The notes below the pieces were generated by a model, which saw only the letters and a list, made by a program, of their open reading frames with translations, ran no database searches and was not told where the DNA came from. Positions 47,808 through 59,432 of a stretch of DNA of 64,000 bases are shown piece after piece. The position numbers were made by a program, and so were the translations under genes. The stretch comes from Paroedura picta (taxonomy: Eukaryota > Chordata > Lepidosauria > Squamata > Gekkonidae): the NCBI RefSeq assembly GCF_049243985.1, contig NC_135380.1:22306501-22370500 (forward strand), read 5' to 3'. Each line of letters begins with the position of its first letter. Position 1 is the first letter of the stretch.

Positions 47808-47986
47808 TTCCATTTGTGTTTTTCACTACAAGGTCCTTGGGGGAAGAGTGACTGGATATGTGGTAAGATAAAAACATTTGTCTTTTTGTCAAATTAGATA
47901 TTTTTGACAGGGTTGAATTTCAAAACGTTAATTCCCAATTCATTATTGTAAACCACTGAAATCATTTGATGCTGCATGTTCTATAG

Positions 47987-48398
47987 CAGTGGTCCCCAAC
48001 CTTTTTATCACTGGGGACCACTCAACGCTTGACAATTTTACTGAGGCCCGGTGTGTGTGTGGGGTAGTTTACTCCTCTACTTTCAACCACTGCCCTAACG
48101 CTCTCTGATCGCTATGGTAATGTTTAAACATCCCTTCAAAATAAGATACAGACATGCGACAACAATGAACATAAGGAACATTTTATTTTCATGGAAACTT
48201 TAACTCATGATAATGACAAATCAATGGGAACCCTGAGCTTGTTTCTCTGCAATGAGATAGTCCCATCTGGGAGTGATGGGAGACAATGACACCCAAAGTG
48301 TGTTGTAAAGGGCTGGGGGGGGAGGCATACTTTGTAGCTCACCTCCAATTAGTCGAAGGACCACATGTGGTCCGCCGCCCACAGGTTGGGGAATGCTA
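47987..48398. mobile_element. hAT transposon (Charlie-like), 412 bp, with perfect target duplication
   Basis: Begins CAGTGGTCCCCAACCTTTTT and ends CCCACAGGTTGGGGAATGCTA. The 8-bp duplications TTCTATAG (47979-47986, 48399-48406) are identical. The interior (GGCCCGGTGTG, CTCTCTGATCGCTATGG, GGAACATTTTATTTTCATGG) is non-coding. It resembles hATs of the OposCharlie type, but that naming is tentative. Confidence 0.9.
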
Positions 48399-48406
48399 TT
48401 CTATAG

Positions 48407-48989
48407 TACCAACATATTATTTGATTGCCTACTTTGACCCATGTGACCTTTCATGTGCCAACATATTTACTGGCCAGCATATTTACTGCATGGTGTCAAA
48501 CTATCCTGTTTACAGAAACAATTGGCAGCTTGTAGAGTTTGATCTCTCTTATCTAATACTAGGGGCCAAGCCTGTTGCATTCAGGAATACGATGAGTGCT
48601 AGATTGGGGGGGGGGGTGTGGAAGAACTCTGTGGATGGCCTCTTTCCCCCCCCCCCAAAGACCTGGAAAGGCTGCAGACAGCTGTTAAGGATCTCACCGG
48701 CAGGAGCAGCTCTCACATGGCAAGGAACTGCAGTCTCTGAGACTTGGAGAAAGTGGAAGGAAGAGAGAGTGGTCATAGATGGAGGGCGGAAGGCAATTGG
48801 CTGGTTGCTGGACAGACAGACAAACCGGTTGGAGGATCAGGCACTCAGGGATGGGACAGCCGCCCTGAGTGGGTATTATTAAGCACTGAGTGGCACTTAA
48901 GCCATGAGTCACGCTCCTCCTCCAAGGCTTTACCAGAACTATTATGTGGAACAGATAGTGCCTACACATGTATAACCTCTGTTACAAGG
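48407..48989. other. Low-copy non-coding DNA
   Basis: Includes the longest open frame of the window (from 48286 in the hAT end to 48882), which has no recognisable domain and a poly-C stretch. I regard it as non-coding. Confidence 0.4.
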
Positions 48990-48997
48990 CTCTATGA

Positions 48998-49062
48998 CAA
49001 GGGTAGTCAACCTGTGGTCCTCCAGATGTCTGTGGACTACAATTCCCATGAGCCCCTGCCAG
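48998..49062. mobile_element. Single-arm hAT MITE with target duplication
   Basis: Only the left arm is present, from CAAGGGTAGTCAACCTGTGG to the centre AGCCCCTGCCAG. Flanks CTCTATGA (48990-48997) and CTCTATGG (49063-49070) match at 7/8. The outer end of the missing arm is absent, yet the duplication directly follows the palindrome centre. Confidence 0.85.
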
Positions 49063-49070
49063 CTCTATGG

Positions 49071-51046
49071 TACTCATCAGTACTGAGTATTGGCACCTTG
49101 GGGAATCTGACGTTCTGAGTGGGAAACTGGTAGAAACCACTGCAACTTTATACATGAGGACCAGCGCATATTTTAACAAAAGAGTTTGACATTTACAGCT
49201 TTCTCTAAACACCCATGAGAAAGACTATTCAAGAAATTTTAAGTCCATAGGGCAAACATACCCGGAATATGCTGCCCCAAGAAAATGTTGAGCTTTTAAG
49301 GGCCAAACTAGATGAGACACTGGGAGACCCATTATAACAGCAGTCCCTAAGAGTTAGGAATCAGAATTCAGATCAGCTGAAGAGAAATAATGAAAAGCAA
49401 GCTGCAATGATCTTTTAGGATGCAGAAAAAATGTTTAGCAACCTTAATTAGTCGTTCTTGTTTCAGAGTTTGGAAAACATGAATTTTGGAGAGCATTTCT
49501 TAAATGGGTGAATTCAATTTATTCTTCACAGACAACAAGAATAATTGCAAATCATGGCAGATTCAAAAAGGGACAAGACAAGGTTGTCCACTGCCATATC
49601 TTGCTGTGTCTGTTCCTTTCCTTTCCGTCTTCTATTGTCTTGTTCATGTCTCTTTTTATGTGTATTAAAATCTTTAATTAAAAAAAAGAATGCAAATCAG
49701 TGATGTGGAGCAGCGGAAGGGGAGTTAACGGTTTCCCACATTCCATCCTTACCTCAAACAGCCTCCCAGAGCTGCTTTTGCCCAACCGGGAACAACAACA
49801 CAAAATCCTTTGTATTGCCTATAGTTTCCCTTCGTCAAAACAAAGTGCAAAGTGCAGGGAGCCCTTGGAGGTCAGGAAACAGCATTGTGGGAAAGGGTAA
49901 CGAAGGCCTCCTCCCTAGGGTTGCCAGCTGATGGGTGCCACCTGGCAGGAGACAGGAAGAGCTGGTATTGCAAGCAACTGAAATCTCTGCTGAGGAAAAC
50001 TGGAAGGAATGTCATGGTGTTCCAGGAATTCAGGGATTCCCAGAATGGCATGATGCCATTTCAGGGTTTTCAGTGATTCAGTGGCAGGAAGCATCCCCTT
50101 ATAGTGGAAGGTTTGGCAGCCCTGCTCCTGGGAGATTAATTCACAGATCTTTCAGTGTCTTGTTCACTTTGACCCCGATAGCTACAAAAATGTGGTATCT
50201 CTACAGCATCCCTTAGCAAAGACATTTAGGATATCTGTTAGATTCAACCCATTTTTCTTTGAGTACTCAGAAGGCTATGCTGAGAATCAGGGGACCTGTA
50301 AGTACAAAAGCCATGTGGGCTGGGAGCTGAAGTATGAAGGGGAATGGAATGAGATTAAGTGGAAAAATTGGCCAGAACCATCGATATCACAGAGTTTAAT
50401 TGTGATCCCCTCTCTCTCTTGGGAGCTGTAATTCTGTGAATGGGCCTAGCCATCTCTTAACGGATTTCTTATCTCCCTCATCAAACTACTATTCCCAGGA
50501 TTCTTTGAGAGAAGGCAGCATAGTTAAATCCATATAACAAAAGCTCAAGTTTATAGAATGGCAATAGGCCCAACGATGACGTATAATAAACAAGAGCCAA
50601 ATGTACGTTTTGTTGCAGAGCAAAATCGTTTGTATGGAAAGAGCCTGAAGTGTTTCTCCAAGGTACGCAAGCTGCAAGAATCTCATTATTTGAATACCGA
50701 CACAATGATTTCTAATGACAGAAAAAAACAGATTTCAGCCATTTGGTCCAGGCCCTCTCTCTTTGCCAAGCAGGTGGATGCCTTGGGGGTTGTGGGTTAA
50801 ACATCTGGATTCTGTCTGCAGAATTCACGGAGCAAATCACAAAAATGTATGAAGTATAGCTCGGTTCCATTTTTTAACAGCCATTTCTTTTCTCAACAAT
50901 TCAAGAAAGGGAGGCATAAAAAGGAGGGGAAGATAGATTACAGTAGATAAGAAACTACTGTTTTCAGGTGAGCTATCACATTGTCTCCAGAGGCAGAAAA
51001 AAAACACCCCTACTGTGAAAGGAGGATTGAAGCACACATGGTAACA
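49071..51046. other. Low-copy DNA with one possible inverted-end element
   Basis: 49917-50123 begins AGGGTTGCCAGCTGATGGG and ends TTTGGCAGCCCT, perhaps a small DNA element with ends like the GGTTGCCAG family but a different interior. 50190-51040 has nothing recognised. Confidence 0.35.
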
Positions 51047-51296
51047 GTGCCATCTTGGTGTAGTGGTTAAGAGGAGCAGCCTGTAATATGGAGAACCAGG
51101 TTTGATTCCTCACTCTTCCACATACAGCCAGCTGGGTGACCTTGGGCTGGTCACAGTTCTCTCAGAGCTCCCTCAGCCTCACCTACCTCACAGGGTGTCT
51201 GTTGCGGGGAGAGGAAGAGTAGGTGATTATAAGCTGCTTTGAGACTTCTTCAGTTGGTGAAAAGCAGGGTATAAAAAAACAATTCTCTTCTTCTCA
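51047..51296 (+). mobile_element. tRNA-derived SINE, older copy
   Basis: GCCATCTTGGTGTAGTGG head, AGGTTTGATTCCTCAC box B, CACAGGGTGTCTGTTGCGGGG body and CTCTTCTTCTC tail. Related more to 23770-24045 than to the young copies. Confidence 0.85.
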
Positions 51297-51479
51297 TTTG
51301 CCCCTGCCCATGCTGCTCGCGACTGGCACTGCTCCTCCACACCCAATTCTTGCTTGTTTGATTATAATTGAGTAGTGTCAGTGCCCCCAGCAGCCTGGCA
51401 GTTGTTCTTCCCTGCCATTAGCTTAGCTGAGGCTCACACCTAAGCTTTTATGTATTTCTTTTTTAGATCTGTTAAAAGT

Positions 51480-51720
51480 AAGGTTACCAGTAGTATGAAG
51501 GTTGGGAAGTAGTATCTAGGTTGGGAAGTACCTGGAGATTTGGGGGATGGAGCCTAAAAAGTGCAAGGTTTGGGGAGGGGAGAGACTTCAATAGAGTATA
51601 ACGCCATAGAACCCACCAATCCACAGGGGCCATTTTCTCCAGGCAACAGAGATCCATTGCCTGGAGACCATTTGTAATAGCAGGAAGTCACCACTTACCA
51701 CCTGGAGGTTGGCCACCCTA
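51480..51720 (+). mobile_element. GGTTGCCAG-ended repeat with internal duplication
   Basis: AAGGTTACCAGTAGTATGAAG start, GGTTGGGAAGTA occurring twice (51500-51532), GGAGGGGAGAGACTTC, GGGCCATTTTCTCCAGG, ending CACCTGGAGGTTGGCCACCC. Both ends are preserved. Confidence 0.8.
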
Positions 51721-54700
51721 CTGTTAAGTGCAAAAATGGGGTTGTAGGAGCAGAGTGCCAACATCCTGAAGGTGGCCCTCTGTTCCCCCACCACCACTTG
51801 GACTGGCTGCAGGCAGAGGTTTTTGTGTGTGTGAGCTCACACATGCTCCAACTTGAAAAGGAAAGACCTGGGAGCCTCACATGTTGGGCTTGGAAAGAGG
51901 ACAGCATCCCATGGAAACTCTTAAATCAAGCGGGTACATGCCCTGTGCCACCTAGAGGGAAATCCAAGTGTGGAAACATCCCGGGTTTCTTTTTTTCCCT
52001 TTTTTGAGTGTAGCTTGTCCCTGGCACTTTCCCATTTTCCTTAATTAAAAGGGGGGGGGAAAGAAATGCTAATTACAGGTAAATTGTTGTATGGATTTAT
52101 TTCCAAATGGGTAATTAAATGCACTTCTTCATGAACAGCCATTTGGATCATTTGAAACACAACAAACCAAGGTTAGTAAACAGCATCCCTTTATAAAATA
52201 ACACACAGAACCTTTAGCAACTTTAGTTTAATGACTGAATACATGGCAGGGAAAATACTGCAAACAGAACAAGTATTCATCTTGCTGTGTATAAAAATAT
52301 ATTGTGCCATTAAAACTGCAGGCAAGTGGTGTTCATCTGGTCAAAATACTTGATTTTTTGTGTAGCAGGGATAGGGGGAGCATTTCCAAAAATTCCAGCA
52401 TATTCAAACATCTTTTGGAACACCCACTGATAAGGGGCCCCTGATATGTTGTGAATGTATCATTAAAGTTAATCCAGTAGTAATTTTTGCCAACATCCAC
52501 CCAAACTGGGAGGGTTATGTTTGTGGCTATTGAGACATACACTTTTTTATTATATCTGAATGTCACCTTCCTTACAAGGAGCTCAGAGTAGTAGATACGG
52601 TGCCACCTTCCTTAGTTTTTCTTCATACCCATTCTGTGAGTTAGGTTGAGATGAACAAATAACTGGTCCAAAGCAGTCCCATCCTCTAACCATCACAACA
52701 TTCTGGCTCTTTTGGGGCATCTTTTAGAATAATGTTCCGTACCTCAACTTTCTTCTCTAGTGAACTCTCATAGGCAAAAGAGGCTTTGTGGGAAAGCTGG
52801 CGGGGGGTTACTGTTGGGAAGACTGAATTGTTCATCTAGGAAAGATACCCCCCCCCACACACACACACACACACACAAATGCCTCATCTTCCTATCCTAG
52901 GAACTCCATAGGGAAATATTACTAAGATATCACACATTACAGAGCTATCAAAAAACTTGTAATGTCAGCCAGTTACTCAAATGCCCAAGCTTGTTTAAGA
53001 TAGATGTGGATGCCCTTTTGAGATATATCTGTAAGCCTAGCAACCAATGCACCTCACACTGAAAGGGTCAACTATTTCCATGATTAATATGGTCTGGAAA
53101 GAAAAAAGATATTAATGAATGTGGACACAGGGAAGCAAAAACAAACAAGCTGCTATTGGCTGTCTTAATCACTAACTGCCTTGGGGAAGAAGGGACAAAT
53201 TTGGTAGGTTTATGGGCTAGAAGACAACAATGAGGGGGAGGGGAAGAACCATTCACTTTATGCAAGTTCTTATTAACTTCTTTACAGGATACATTACCAC
53301 CATTCGGTGGTGACCCTACTTAAAAATAAATCATTATACCTGCTGCTGACACTTTGGGTCACCTTTCAGAGTGTTGTTTAGCTGCATGATATGAACTTAA
53401 GTCCAGGTACAGGTCCTTCAAAGAAGAAAGCAGTTGAAGGAATTGTCTCCATCCTCACTCAAGGGACTGCCTGGGTGTCTAGTCTCCTTTTGAAACTATC
53501 TAAGCCTCTGGCCATCACCACCATATGACACTTAATGCCATGGTAATTGGGTATTATGTGAAGAACTTCCTGTTCTCTCTTCTGAATCTAACTTTCTCAT
53601 GAGATCCAAAATCAGATCCCTAGTGGCAGGCTAGCTTCCTCAAGACAGTTTGGCAGCTGCTGTGTTGAAGATGGGTAGAAACACACCAATCTGCTTACCC
53701 AATTCTAGAGAAGCCCACCATGTCCAGTACCCTATGTGAAGTTCAGGAAAGCCCTGGAATCCTTTCATAGGGCTTTTCAGCAGATAAATTGACGCAGGAA
53801 GGAGTCTCTGAAAGTCCCTGCCCAAATCAGGACATCCCAAAGCCAATGATTAAATCCTGCATTTCTTCTGGTCAGATATAATTATGTTAATTACTTGCTG
53901 TAATTTCTCCCCCCACATATAAACCACCCTTTGAATTTTCATTTCCAGGAGTGGGTTGCCTCAGGCATTTTGTATTTTTCAAATGTGGAAAAGATAAAGA
54001 AGTCAGGCCGAATGCAGTAGAGAATGGAGTGCAAAATTCAAAGAACAAATTCTGGGAAGAACTTCAACAGCTTCAGTTCCCCATCAAGCAAGCTACCTGA
54101 GAGAAGACCTAATTAAAGGCTGGCTTTAGAAGTCCTAGCACTCTTATTATGGAGTAAATTCTATCTCAAGCCGAATAATATCTTCTTCTTGAGTACACGA
54201 GTCTACTTCTCGCATAGACAGGTACCTGGGTAGAGCATACAGAACTACACAGGACAGAGCAGGTGGCCCGATGCTGACCCAATACACTGGTCATTAACTA
54301 TTTGGAGCCACAGCTGAAAGGGGCCATCATCCAGCAGTCTAGCTAATGCCACTTGGCACCAATAGCCGGACAGCTGATTGTTCGCTGGAAAATCTGTCAT
54401 CAGTCCTGATCAGAAATGGCCAAATCAAAGCAATGCTGGCTTTGCCACAACTAGTCCTGGGACTTGGATACCTGAAGAACGGAGCAGCTATAATTTGCAA
54501 GTTGCTTCATCCTCCTCTTCATTCCTTGGTCCCTAATCAACTTGTAGCAAACCTCAGGAAGAATTCCTGAGTCAGTGGCTGTGATCCCTGGGCAAGCTTG
54601 AACCCTGCCATATCTCAGATAACCACTTTCTAGAAGAAAGTGGGAGGAAGATATCAGAACAAAGCAACAAGATCTCTCATTTCAAAGGCGTACTTGGATC

Positions 54701-54740
54701 TCTTTTTCCTCCTTCTAAAAGGGTTCCTAAATTTTGTAAA
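51721..54740. other. Low-copy DNA with a degraded SINE and a CA repeat
   Basis: 52556-52712 (minus strand) is a degraded tRNA SINE: AAGAGCCAGAATGTTGTGATG head, and CTCACAGAATGGGTATG body. 52848-52878 is a (C)n(CA)n run. 52020-52330 is AT-rich and repeat-free. No exon recognised. Confidence 0.4.
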
Positions 54741-54816
54741 CACAGGATATATGAAGCTGCACTATACCAAATTAAACCATGAGCCCATTTCACATTGTCT
54801 GTTCTGATCGCAACTC
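54741..54816 (-). mobile_element. SINE fragment (second tRNA family)
   Basis: GGATATATGAAGCTGCACTA and CATTGTCTGTTCTGATCG correspond to the distal part of the SINE at 22777-22976. It stops where the Harbinger-like MITE starts. Confidence 0.55.
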
Positions 54817-54937
54817 CACATATGTTGGATAATGCGCTTTCGGGGCACTTCCAAAGCAGATTATCCCATTCCACACAGGGAAATCCAACTGCAATAGCAC
54901 ATTGAAAGTGCATTATCCAGTATGTGCACAATAGGCC
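54817..54937. mobile_element. Harbinger-like MITE, older copy
   Basis: TTGGATAATGCGCTTTCGGG and GAAAGTGCATTATCCAG are inverted arms of the 130-bp family at 11936 and 18146. The right end TGTGCACAATAGGCC is preserved and the left outer end is lost. Confidence 0.7.
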
Positions 54938-55599
54938 AGCTTTCCAAAATCTCAGGCAGAGAATCCTTTGAGTGGAAAGCTTGAAAACGGAACTTAAGAC
55001 CATGTCCCATCTTGACATGCCAGTCCCTGTTATTCGGAGGATTTGTGCACCAGCGTGGATGAAGAGACAGGCCAATCAACTTTGAAACTAATGCAGCTGA
55101 AAGTAACTCCTATGTGACAAAGAGCATAAAGCCAGAGCTAGGTTCAAATTAATGGCCAGGGAATGTGACTGTGCCAATTCCTGAAAAGCCAGCCAAAGCA
55201 CAACATCAGTTCCTGAGAGAAGAGTTTGCGGAACTTCTCTGGACATGTTCCAGCACACTTGCTTGATTAGCTTGCTGATCAGGTAACCTCCACTTGCACT
55301 CTTGAAGGGACAGGGATGCAGTATGTATCAGCAGTGTGTGAGGGTGTTTGTTACTAAATCCAGGTGGTTAATTTTATCCATTATAAAAGTGAGTTCTTCC
55401 CTCCAGAGCTAAAACTAATTTGTCCTGCACATGTCATTGTGTGCTTCTAGTACAGATGAGGGCAAAGATACCCTTTTTTGGTCGGGGGGGGGGGACAGAA
55501 AACAAAAAGCCTATCACTTTTTAAAAAGAAAGTTATACAAATACAGGATAGTAAAATGGGGGGCGGAGAAAGTCCACCTTCAGTATGCCAAAATGCCCA
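54938..55599. other. Low-copy non-coding DNA
   Basis: Nothing recognised. Short poly-G at 55484-55494. Confidence 0.35.
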
Positions 55600-55724
55600 G
55601 GTGTAGTGGAAGCTACAGTTGCAAGGTGTCTGCTGTGGGGAGAAGAAAATGCGATTGTAAGCCGGTTTGATACTCTTTCAGGCAGTGAAAAGCAGGATAT
55701 AAAACCAGCTCTTCTTCCTCTGGT
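55600..55724 (+). mobile_element. tRNA-derived SINE, internally deleted
   Basis: GTGTAGTGGAAGCTACAG head fragment jumps directly to AAGGTGTCTGCTGTGGGG, TAAGCCGGTTTGATACTC and a CTCTTCTTCCTC tail. About half of the element is missing. Confidence 0.75.
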
Positions 55725-55735
55725 TGCAGGATTAC

Positions 55736-55737
<2 letters not shown>

Positions 55738-55772
<35 letters not shown>
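55738..55772 (+). repeat. (CA)n microsatellite
   Basis: Seventeen uninterrupted CA units. Confidence 0.97.
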
Positions 55773-55774
<2 letters not shown>

Positions 55775-55916
55775 CTTTCAGACTTCAAGCTACTTTCTCA
55801 AGAAGAGGTATATTTCTCCTAAGTACTCCTGTTCTGATTAATCTTTCACATTTGATGATCTTCAGGAAATGCTGGTTTCATTTCTGAGGGCTGAACTATA
55901 ACAAGAGACCATGCGG

Positions 55917-56212
55917 CAGCCAGCTCTGAGTTGGGAAATGGAGCTAGGAGTGGGTGGCATTTGGGGTAGAGAAAGACCTCAGTGCTGTATAACGGGTAGT
56001 CAACCTGTGGTCCTCCAGATGTTCATGGTCCATGAACATCTGGAGGACCACAGGTTGACTACCCCTGCTGTATAATACCATGGAGCCCACCTCCAAAGCA
56101 GCCATTTTCTAAAGGAGAACTGATCTCTTTAGTCTGGAGATGACCTATAATTCTGAGCGATCCCCAGGTCCCACTTGGAGATTAGGTCCCATTTGGGGAT
56201 TGGCATTCCTAG
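55917..56212 (+). mobile_element. GGTTGCCAG-ended repeat split by a MITE
   Basis: CAGCCAGCTCTGAGTTGGG to AGTGCTGTATAA, then from 56068 TACCATGGAGCCCACCTCC, AAAGCAGCCATTTTC, TCTGGAGATGACCTATAATTC, ending GGATTGGCATTCCTA. The final block is partly duplicated (AGGTCCCACTTGG / AGGTCCCATTTGG). Confidence 0.8.
55993..56067. mobile_element. Shortened palindromic hAT MITE, perfect target duplication
   Basis: A 75-bp derivative: CGGGTAGTCAACCTGTGG arm, abrupt centre GTTCATGGTCCATGAAC, and complementary arm ending GTTGACTACCCCTG. CTGTATAA lies at 55985-55992 and 56068-56075. The central portions of both arms have been lost symmetrically. Confidence 0.93.
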
Positions 56213-58870
56213 CGACTACCTGCCATATTTTGTATGTTAATGAAACACCTGCAAGGAGATGGGGAAGAAGAAAGGGGTTAACACTTCCACTGTTGTCCTG
56301 ACAGAAATCACACCTTCGTTCAAGATGGGGAATGGCAGGAACCATATTGATGCCTGTCCTTTTTTTTTTTTTTTTTGTCTCTAGAAAGGTTAACTTCAGT
56401 TTCCTATCAGGAAAATGGTACAGAAAGGGAAATAAGACCCCTCTTTCCTGCTTTGCTTGCACACATATTGAAGCTCCAAACCATACTTCCAAGATCTCCT
56501 GTGTAGGACACAATTCAGCACTAAGTTCACCAGTTTTAAATCCCAATTAAAAATATACTTAAAACAAAAATACAAATTCATGTGATGGAATAAAATATGG
56601 ATGGTGAACAGATCTACATATATTTAATTCATTTGCAAAAACTAGCTCTGGCTGATTTAGGTAACAAGGAATACTGGGCCAGTTTAGGGTTGGGAAGGAG
56701 ATTGCTGAAAGAATGCTGGGGATCATGGCAAATGGTAGATAGCAATTTAGTGTGTCGACACCAAGAAGGGTCTAGCCAGGGCAGGAAGTGTGCCTTAATA
56801 TGGTCCCAAGCCAGCAGTCACAACCTAAAGTCTCAACCATCCAGTCTGCTTTTGGACTGCTTGGTTACGCTTCCTGCTTCTTCCTAGCAACCATCAGAGA
56901 TCCAGGAACCTGATCATTGTTTAAAGTGAAATTTGAAAGCATCTAAGAATATGCAAGCAGTATCATGTTTTGTGTTAAAGGCCTTCTGCTAAGAATCATG
57001 GTGCTGGTTGACCAGACTGAGAACACTTGAGTAACAAATCAAAAAATGTACACGAATAGCCTTAAAAGAAAGAAGAATGATATCAGATGTGTGTGTTTTT
57101 TTCCACTGAGGCACTATTAGTTTTAGGAAAAACAATACTAGCCCGGGGGGGGGGGGATAACTGCATTAAGGCACGCACTCCAATCTAAAACGTGGCTCTT
57201 CATAATCTCACACGTATCAACAAAGGAACAGGACAAAAAGGAAACAACTGGAAAACAAGAAACTAATATACTTTGAATCTAGAAATCTACTATAAACAAA
57301 TTCCAAAAGTCCTTCCTGCCAAAAAACAAAAAGTCACACAAAAAAGATTATAAACAAACATGGCAATTCTGCCTCTTGAGAAAAGAACTGGACATACAGC
57401 AGAGTTAAAGCACTGTTAAAATAACACAGTAACTAGAAATATTTCATTAGATTACATTATTAAGTAAATAACTAGAGTAGGGGTCGGCAACGGGAAACCA
57501 TGGACGAGATCCAGCCCTTACGGCCATTTTTTTCTGGCTTCCCTGGGAGTACTATCAAAGTTTAGTCAAAATGTGGCTAAATTTTTTTTAAAGAAAAAGT
57601 TATGTTTGACATGTTTCGTTCATTATTAAAAAATAAATGTTTACAAGTTAGATGAAACATTCCACACCTTTAATGCTATATATCTCTTTTGGATTTCGTA
57701 CGCATCCTGCAAAGGTACATAAGCATCTCTGCTCTGTCACTGTGAGGCTGTTTACGTTGCAGGGTGCCAACTTCATTTCAGAGTCTGACTGCTTCGGGGC
57801 AGTGTGTGTGTGTGTGTGTGTGTGTCAATTTGCACAGCCAAATCCACTCTTCTGCTTTTTCTGGATCAGCCTCAGAAGGGGGGGGGGGGCGGGTTTCTAA
57901 GTTCAGATGCTGATGAATTCCTCATCTGTGATATGAAGCTTTCTTTGCCCCATATGGTCACCCTGGCAGGCAACGCCTGTTACTTACTGTCATCCCATTT
58001 CCTGTCTTTGCAACTTGCTTTCTAGGGTGCAGAACAGGAAGCCCAAGTGACTGCAGGACTCAACCCTTTTCCGAACTTCCTCTACTACTAATCAATAATC
58101 TGTTCCAGAAGTGAGGATATGTATAACTTTGTACACCTCTCAGACAGCCTCCTTCTGTTGTAATGCAAGGATTTCCAGGCTGCAGTAGGAGACTGACGCT
58201 TCATTTGAAAGGAATAAAACAGAACCGTTGACCACCCTTCTAAAACTACACATAGGGGAATTTCATATGCACAAAGCATCTGCTCTTCTTTGGACTCCTT
58301 CCTCCAGAATTACTTTTAGGTGGTGGGCCAGTGAAGGGGCCATTGCCTCCCCAAAGCCAATGAGACCAAAATTTCTCTGCCAGGGATCACTCAACCCACC
58401 AACCCCTGTCTTGGCTGGTTTTGCAGGAGGAAACACCACCTGCCTCACTCCTCCTCAAACTTCATGCTTCTTTCTTTCAAGTACCCCAATACTGCCAAAG
58501 GGGACAGGGATTGTCCCTCTTCGAACTGCTGTAGTGATACCGGCCTTCAGAGAAAGATCTGGCACCAGACCCTACTGCTGTCTCAACATCCAGGATTAGG
58601 GTTGGTCCAAGATATTTTACCAACTGAGGCAGAAAAAGTGCCAATGGCACTTTAATGCAGGTGGTCACCACAAGCCACCAAAAAATTCCCTTATACAAGC
58701 TTCACTGATACAAGTTCACATTCAGCTCCTGTTCATTTCAAGAGGCTCTGTTGCAATCTCACTTCACAGAACTGCACGTGAATGTTCTTGTGATTTTGGA
58801 GACCTCCTCTTATGTGTGCAAATGTAGTCTGATGTTCCAACCTACGGCTAGGCCAATATAGCTTGGTTTC
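56213..58870. other. Intergenic DNA or distal SFRP1 3' UTR
   Basis: Mammalian SFRP1 has a 3' UTR of several kilobases, so some of this could be transcribed on the minus strand. I recognise no specific UTR homology. A (T)n run lies near 56358-56376, a hAT-like end (TAGGGGTCGGCAACGG) at about 57478, a (GT)n run at 57802-57825 and poly-G runs near 57145 and 57880. Confidence 0.3.
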
Positions 58871-58894
58871 TCCATGAATGGTTCCAGCAGCCTT

Positions 58895-58900
58895 TTTATT
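58895..58900 (-). terminator. Candidate polyadenylation signal AATAAA
   Basis: The minus strand reads AAATAAAAAGGCTGCTGG. This would give a 3' UTR of about 0.84 kb, shorter than the mammalian one, so it may be a proximal or unused site. Confidence 0.25.
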
Positions 58901-59231
58901 TTGACACTGCTTATTTCTTTTTAAAAAAAGCTTGTTTGTGCTGCCTTTACTCATTCCTAGTGGCATCAAACATCCAATATTCCATTGGCTATGATGGATT
59001 GCAATGACATACCATTGATTACATGATCCCTGACAGGGTGAGGTCATTCATGTTACTACCAGAGAAAGGAAGATGAAGGAACATGGTCACCTAATGAACT
59101 GTTGGGGCAAGGAAGCTGAATGTTCATACAATCAGAGTGATTTCTGCCCCACTGAAAATGCTGGCTTCTACCGGAAAGCTGGAGAACAATCAGCGCAGGT
59201 CTACTCAGGTGTATTCAAACAAATCCCGGGA

Positions 59232-59432
59232 TGGTCATGTTAGTCTTCTGCAACCAAAATAAGACAAGATTCTTTGCTGTATCTTAAATACTAAGGAATT
59301 TATCGTGGCAGATGTTTTCATGAGCTAGAGCTTGCTTAGTCACACTTCATGCAACAAACCAAGTAGCATATGGTTCACAGAAGCCTCTGCCACAATAAAT
59401 CCACCAACCTCCAGGTGCCATAAGACTTTTTA
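59232..59432. mobile_element. Two inverted Penelope-like tails
   Basis: 59232-59352 (CATGTTAGTCTTCTGC, AATTTATCGTGGCAGATG, CACTTCATGC) is the reverse of a Penelope-like 3' tail. 59360-59432 (CTCTGCCACAATAAATCC, GGTGCCATAAGACTTTTT) is the same tail in forward orientation. The two are arranged head to head, a layout known for these elements. Confidence 0.45.

Noticed and set aside
48286-48882. 198-codon open frame, the longest in the window
   Set aside because: Starts inside a hAT end, crosses poly-C and poly-G runs and shows no domain or splice structure.
58228-58599. 123-codon open frame near SFRP1
   Set aside because: No recognisable protein family. On the opposite strand to SFRP1 and probably UTR-side DNA.
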